NCBI GenBank assembly: GCA_017502465.1
Contig: JAFVUY010000050.1
Span: 1 to 64,000 of the forward strand
Source: Bacilli bacterium
Lineage (GTDB): Bacteria > Bacillota_I > Bacilli_A > RFN20 > CAG-826
Reading direction: 5' to 3'
Length of the DNA: 64,000 nt
Part shown: positions 60,190 through 64,000 of the stretch, one piece after another
Position numbering within the stretch: position 1 is the first letter of the stretch
Layout of the letters: each line of letters starts with the position of its first letter
Program-made: the position numbers and the translations under genes
The notes under the pieces: generated by a model
Told to the model about the DNA's origin: nothing
What the model saw: only the letters and a program-made list of their open reading frames with translations
Databases searched by the model: none

Positions 60190-61416
60190 ATGCAAATAGA
60201 AAGATTAAGAAAATATGCGAGACTTATCGCTGAAGTAGGTATTAACACCCAAAAGAAAGAAGAAATTTGGATTAACGCGGATTTAGACCAACCTGACTTT
60301 GTCGTCATGGTTATGGAAGAATGTTATAAACTTGGAGCCAGAAAAGTTGTTATCAGATGGTCATATTCTAAAACTGTTCACCCAACATATAAATACGCTT
60401 CTATAAGTGAACTTTCTAAAGTTCCTTCGTATGAAAGAGCAAGATATAAATATATGTCTACAAAATTCCCAAGTATTATTCATATCATTTCCGATGATCC
60501 AGATGGTTTAAAAGGAATAAATCAAAAGAAAATGGCAAAGGTTAGAATGAAATCTTATCCAATCATTAAACCTTATCGCGATAAAATGGAAGACCGTTAT
60601 AAATGGTGTATCGCTGCTGTTCCTGGATTAGGATGGGCAAAGAAAGTATTCCCAACTCTAAGCAATGAGGACGCTATTGAAGCTTTATGGGAAGCGATCT
60701 TAAAAACTGCTAGAGTGGACGATAATGATCCTATTAAAAACTGGGAAGAACATAATGCCTTCTTACATGCTCAAAAACATAAATTAAATGAATTAAATTT
60801 AGACAAATTAATTTATCACGCTTCTAACGGAACAGATTTTGAAGTTACATTAATTCCTAATAGTAAATGGGGTGGAGGATATGACCTTACCCATGATGGA
60901 AGAAAATATAATCCTAATATTCCTACCGAAGAAATCTTTATTTCTCCATACGCTGGAAAATGTGAAGGCACACTAGTGGCCTCTAAACCTCTTTCATATA
61001 ATGGTGAAGTTATTGAAGATTTCTCGTTAACATTTAAAAATGGAAAAGTAGTAGAAGTTAAAGCAAGAAAGAACCAAGCTTTATTAGAACAAATGGTTTC
61101 CCTTGATGAAGGGGCAAAAATGCTTGGTGAAGTAGCTTTGGTTCCATTTAATTCTCCAATTAATGAAACTGGCATTTTATTCTATGACACATTATTTGAT
61201 GAAAATGCCTGCTGTCACTTCGCTATTGGGGCAGGATTCCCAATGACAATCGAAGGAGCAGCGGATTTAACACCAGAACAAATCAAAGAAAAAGGAATCA
61301 ATGATTCCATGACTCACGTTGACTTTATGATTGGCACGAGCGACCTTTCTATCGTCGGAATTACAAGAGAAGGTAAAGAAATTCAAATCTTTAAAGATGG
61401 AACTTGGGCTATCTAA
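60190..61416 (+). CDS. M29-family aminopeptidase (AmpS/PepS type)
   Basis: The protein of 408 residues has the thermophilic-aminopeptidase (M29) pattern: KLIYHASNGTDFEVTLI, metal ligands in LGEVALVPFNSPI, LFDENACCHFAIG and the ending MTHVDFMIGTSDL. It removes N-terminal residues from peptides in the cytosol using two metal ions. GAGGA precedes the ATG, with the inverted repeat just upstream. Confidence 0.93.
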   Translation: MQIERLRKYARLIAEVGINTQKKEEIWINADLDQPDFVVMVMEECYKLGARKVVIRWSYSKTVHPTYKYASISELSKVPSYERARYKYMSTKFPSIIHIISDDPDGLKGINQKKMAKVRMKSYPIIKPYRDKMEDRYKWCIAAVPGLGWAKKVFPTLSNEDAIEALWEAILKTARVDDNDPIKNWEEHNAFLHAQKHKLNELNLDKLIYHASNGTDFEVTLIPNSKWGGGYDLTHDGRKYNPNIPTEEIFISPYAGKCEGTLVASKPLSYNGEVIEDFSLTFKNGKVVEVKARKNQALLEQMVSLDEGAKMLGEVALVPFNSPINETGILFYDTLFDENACCHFAIGAGFPMTIEGAADLTPEQIKEKGINDSMTHVDFMIGTSDLSIVGITREGKEIQIFKDGTWAI

Positions 61417-61725
61417 TTAGATTCTTTCTAAGTCTAATAAATTTTTAAATTCAATCTTAAGTCCATTAACTAAAATTAACGTTTTATTAAAAGCGTCAAT
61501 CTTAAATATAGGAGAAATTAATTTGATGATTTCTCCTTTTTTATAATATGTAATTTTTAATTCTTCGTTTTGGTAATTAACTAAAATTTCGTTAATTTCA
61601 TCGGCTTTTTCCTGGAAAATTCTTGGTTTTTCAATTTTTTCCCTTTCTTTTCTTAGCTCATATAACTTCTCGTATTGGTCCGTTAATGTCTTATACGGGG
61701 CCCACTTTTTCATACCTCTTTCCAT
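61417..61725 (-). CDS. YolD-like protein
   Basis: The protein of 102 residues begins MERGMKKWAPYKTLTDQYEK, the YolD family start (RG-x-x-KW-x-P), and ends in a small beta-rich part (ITYYKKGEIIKLISPIFKID). YolD proteins are encoded with Y-family polymerases in Firmicutes and plasmids and are thought to act with them, like UmuD with UmuC. The start overlaps the polymerase stop by one base. Confidence 0.88.
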   Translation of the reverse strand: MERGMKKWAPYKTLTDQYEKLYELRKEREKIEKPRIFQEKADEINEILVNYQNEELKITYYKKGEIIKLISPIFKIDAFNKTLILVNGLKIEFKNLLDLERI

Positions 61726-62972
61726 TATTTTCTATGACCCCCAATCTGCGAATGTCTTTCCTTAATAGTGGAGTTTTCAAAAAGAGAAGATGCACGTAAA
61801 ACAGCGTTTTTACCATAACGCATTTGTATCTCATCAAGTGTTTTTTGTAGCGACCTTCTTTCCTTTGCTTCTTCTGGATCTTCAAAAAGGTTTAACTGTT
61901 CATAATCAGGGATTGGAATTAATTTGTGAAAGTTAAGCCCCACTCTTCTAATAGGGAAATCTTGAATAAATTTATCAAATATAACCATTAATGCATCGTA
62001 TAATATTGAACTTTCATTCGTGGGTCTATTAAGCGCTAATTGACGAGAGAACCCACCTTCTTTTGAATAACCGATATATAAGGATACCCCATTTGCGACT
62101 TTTCCTTCTAACCTAAGTCTTAAAGATAGGTCATCACTCATTTCTCGAATAATAAGAGGTATTTCATTTTTTGTATAGTCTTTAAATAAGACTTGTCCGA
62201 TTGATAAGGAACGATCTTTAGGAATATATTCCTCTCTTATATAAGATTCATCAATGCCGTTCGCGTGGTTAATAAGTTGTTCACCCATAACACCGAATTG
62301 TTGGATAAAGTATTCTTTCGAGGATAAAGCGATATCTTCCACTGTAAATAGCCCCATCGCATTTAAACGAGCTTCCATTCTTTCTCCTATGCCCCATATC
62401 TTTGATAGAGGAGTAATGGGCCAAAGTTTTGTTTTGATGTCTTCTTTATTCATAACTGCGATTCCTGAAGGTTCGTGCTTTGCATAAATATCTAACGCAA
62501 CCTTTGAAAGGAAGAAGTTAGGACCAATTCCAGCAGTAGCGGACAATCCAGTTCTTTCTTTAATGGTATTTAAAATAAATCTAACTAATTCAAAAGGATT
62601 CATTTTGTAATATTTCAAATAAGAAGTCATATCTACGAATGCTTCATCAATAGAATAAACATGAATATCTTCCTCAGAAAAGAAATCTAAAAGTATAGAG
62701 ATAACTTCACTTGATTTTTCTATATATCTTTCCATTCTAGGAACCGCATATACATAATTGAATTTTTTTGGTAAATCTCTAATTCTTAATCTAGATGGCA
62801 CCCCATGTTTTTTAAGATACGGAGTAACGCTTAAAACAATCGTGTTTTTGCCTCTTTCCTTGTCACACACAACAAGAGGGGTAGTAAAAGGATCTAACCC
62901 CCTATCAAGACATTCAACAAACGAATAAAAAGCTTTTAAATCAATAACCGCGATGTTTCTTTTTGTTTTCAT
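61725..62972 (-). CDS. Y-family translesion DNA polymerase (UvrX/YqjW type)
   Basis: The protein of 415 residues has the Y-family core: IAVIDLKAFYSFVECLDRG (metal Asp), the catalytic HVYSIDEAFVDMTSYL and the HhH region ITPLSKIWGIGERMEARLNAMG, with a little-finger domain after about residue 240. It copies past DNA damage with the YolD partner. The ATG at 62972 is preceded by a TATAAT on the reverse strand (62986-62981), 8 nt away and without a Shine-Dalgarno. An in-frame TTG at 62981 is less likely. Confidence 0.93.
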   Translation of the reverse strand: MKTKRNIAVIDLKAFYSFVECLDRGLDPFTTPLVVCDKERGKNTIVLSVTPYLKKHGVPSRLRIRDLPKKFNYVYAVPRMERYIEKSSEVISILLDFFSEEDIHVYSIDEAFVDMTSYLKYYKMNPFELVRFILNTIKERTGLSATAGIGPNFFLSKVALDIYAKHEPSGIAVMNKEDIKTKLWPITPLSKIWGIGERMEARLNAMGLFTVEDIALSSKEYFIQQFGVMGEQLINHANGIDESYIREEYIPKDRSLSIGQVLFKDYTKNEIPLIIREMSDDLSLRLRLEGKVANGVSLYIGYSKEGGFSRQLALNRPTNESSILYDALMVIFDKFIQDFPIRRVGLNFHKLIPIPDYEQLNLFEDPEEAKERRSLQKTLDEIQMRYGKNAVLRASSLFENSTIKERHSQIGGHRK

Positions 62973-63195
62973 GTGTTGCAATTATATATAGAAAAAAATA
63001 AATATAAAAGTTAAAAACATAGACACTGTTATAAAATAAAAACCTACATTATTAACATGTGGTGTAAAATAAAAAAATCGTTTAATTTCTCTTGTGTGTT
63101 AACTACGAGAAACAGCGGTTATTTTTCTATAAAAATTCCTAAAAATAAGAAGGTCAATATGCTAAAATATACCTACAATATTTTGGAGGCCTTTT

Positions 63196-64000
63196 ATGTT
63201 AGAAATTATCATTGTTGTTTTATGCTCTTTATTAATCTTAATTCTTATTGGTTTAACTATCTTTCTTGTTATTAATTCTAAGAAACACGCTGGTAACCCA
63301 GAAGTTGCTTCAAAAGAATTAGGTGCGATAAGCGAGCAAATTAAATTAATGTCTTCCGCGATTGAAAAAGACATCCAACTTTCTATCGCGAAGGAAATGA
63401 TTAAAATTAGTGAACAGGCTAGAAAAACAAGCGAGTCCGACAATGAAAAACTTGAAAGATTCCAAAAGAACATTACTGAATCTTTAAATAATCGTTTTGA
63501 TGCATTAAATAAGCAAATCGACGATAAAATGCACAAAATTAACACTAAAGTCGAAGAAAAATTATCTGAAGGTTTTAAAGGTACAAGCGAGACAATGGCG
63601 CAAGTAAGAGAACGCTTGCAAGCTATTGATGACGCACAAAAAAATATTGAAAAATTATCTACAGATGTTGTCTCTTTAAAGTCTGTTTTGGAAGGCAATC
63701 AAACAAGAGGCCAATATGGAGAATACCAACTTTCAATGGTGCTTCATAATGTTTTTGGAGACACAATTGGTTGTTATCAAGAACAATACACAATTAAAAA
63801 AGGCAAAGACGGGAATGATGTTCGCGCTGACGCTGCTGTCTTTTTGCCAGAACCAAACAAAATGATTTGTATTGATTCTAAGTTCCCATTCCAAGATTAT
63901 TCTAGAATGTTTGACGCTTCAACAGACGAAGAAAAAGAAGCCTACAAAAAAGAATTCGCTTCAGCGGTTAAAAAACATATAACTGTAATTAAGGATAAAT
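63196..64000 (+). CDS. rmuC: RmuC-family DNA recombination protein, truncated by the window edge
   Basis: An open frame from the ATG at 63196 (TTTGGAGGCCTTTT before it) runs without stop to the window end: 268 residues. It has one N-terminal membrane span (IIIVVLCSLLILILIGLTIF), a long coiled coil (residues about 40-170) and the start of the RmuC nuclease-like domain (RGQYGEYQLSMVLHNVFG, DGNDVRADAAVFLPE, ICIDSKFPFQDYSRM). RmuC limits DNA rearrangements in Escherichia coli. An antisense frame of 178 codons over the same bases is a shadow. Confidence 0.93.
   Translation, partial: MLEIIIVVLCSLLILILIGLTIFLVINSKKHAGNPEVASKELGAISEQIKLMSSAIEKDIQLSIAKEMIKISEQARKTSESDNEKLERFQKNITESLNNRFDALNKQIDDKMHKINTKVEEKLSEGFKGTSETMAQVRERLQAIDDAQKNIEKLSTDVVSLKSVLEGNQTRGQYGEYQLSMVLHNVFGDTIGCYQEQYTIKKGKDGNDVRADAAVFLPEPNKMICIDSKFPFQDYSRMFDASTDEEKEAYKKEFASAVKKHITVIKDK

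Noticed and set aside
63162-63698. Reverse-strand open frame of 178 codons
   Set aside because: It lies antisense to rmuC, whose frame has a ribosome site, membrane span and family motifs; the antisense frame is low-complexity and has none.
1-64000. TGA read as tryptophan (mycoplasma code)
   Set aside because: Trp codons at conserved sites are TGG, several genes end in TGA, and RF2 is encoded.
1-64000. tRNA or rRNA genes and CRISPR arrays
   Set aside because: I found no cloverleaf with a GTTCGAATC-type arm, no rRNA stretch and no regularly spaced repeats.

Overview
The window is AT-rich DNA from a low-GC Gram-positive-type bacterium. I infer the Bacilli / Mollicutes-related gut lineages (Erysipelotrichales or RF39-like). 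Several things point there: strong AGGAGG ribosome sites; lipobox lipoproteins; ComFA/ComFC; a YolD plus UvrX-type polymerase pair; and an UgpC/MsmK-type ATPase with a large insertion of the kind mycoplasmas have. TGA is a normal stop. A release factor 2 gene with its classic programmed frameshift is present, so this is not the Mycoplasma code. No tRNA, rRNA or CRISPR array was seen.

Layout. (1) 1-4139: an edge-truncated IS200-type transposase, then capE, capG (wecB-like) and capF, the three enzymes that turn UDP-GlcNAc into UDP-N-acetyl-L-fucosamine. CapE carries an extra N-terminal XRE-type helix-turn-helix domain. (2) 4311-41294: a large pectin/galacturonate locus. It holds an AraC-type regulator, secreted and lipid-anchored surface proteins, a complete sugar ABC importer (binding protein, ATPase, two permeases), intracellular glycoside hydrolases (a GH63/GH37-like enzyme, GH28, GH4, a GH78-like enzyme, GH3), an SGNH esterase, and the full isomerase route UxaC-UxaB-UxaA-KdgK-KDPG aldolase, which takes galacturonate to pyruvate and glyceraldehyde-3-phosphate. 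From 6874 to 33105 the genes abut or overlap, so most of it looks like one very long transcription unit; a second promoter lies at about 33113. (3) 41295-46168: membrane proteins, a desulfoferrodoxin-type superoxide reductase and an O-antigen-ligase-like polymerase. (4) 46195-50159: the comFA-comFC locus, whose 5' end is repeated several times in degenerate form with unrelated cargo between the copies: a 100-residue orphan, a GC-richer structured non-coding stretch, and a DUF1016/YhcG nuclease. (5) 50263-64000: housekeeping genes secA, prfB, a YitT-family gene, uvrB, two CNNM/CorC-type transporters, secG, a DUF308-like gene, an M29 aminopeptidase, the YolD/Y-family polymerase pair and the start of rmuC.

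Most novel in my reading: the comFA cargo hotspot with its candidate structured RNA; the HTH-CapE fusion; a paralogous twin jelly-roll-like module shared by three surface proteins of the pectin locus; and several genes whose promoter -10 boxes lie only 7-12 nt before the start codon with no Shine-Dalgarno, suggesting leaderless mRNAs.
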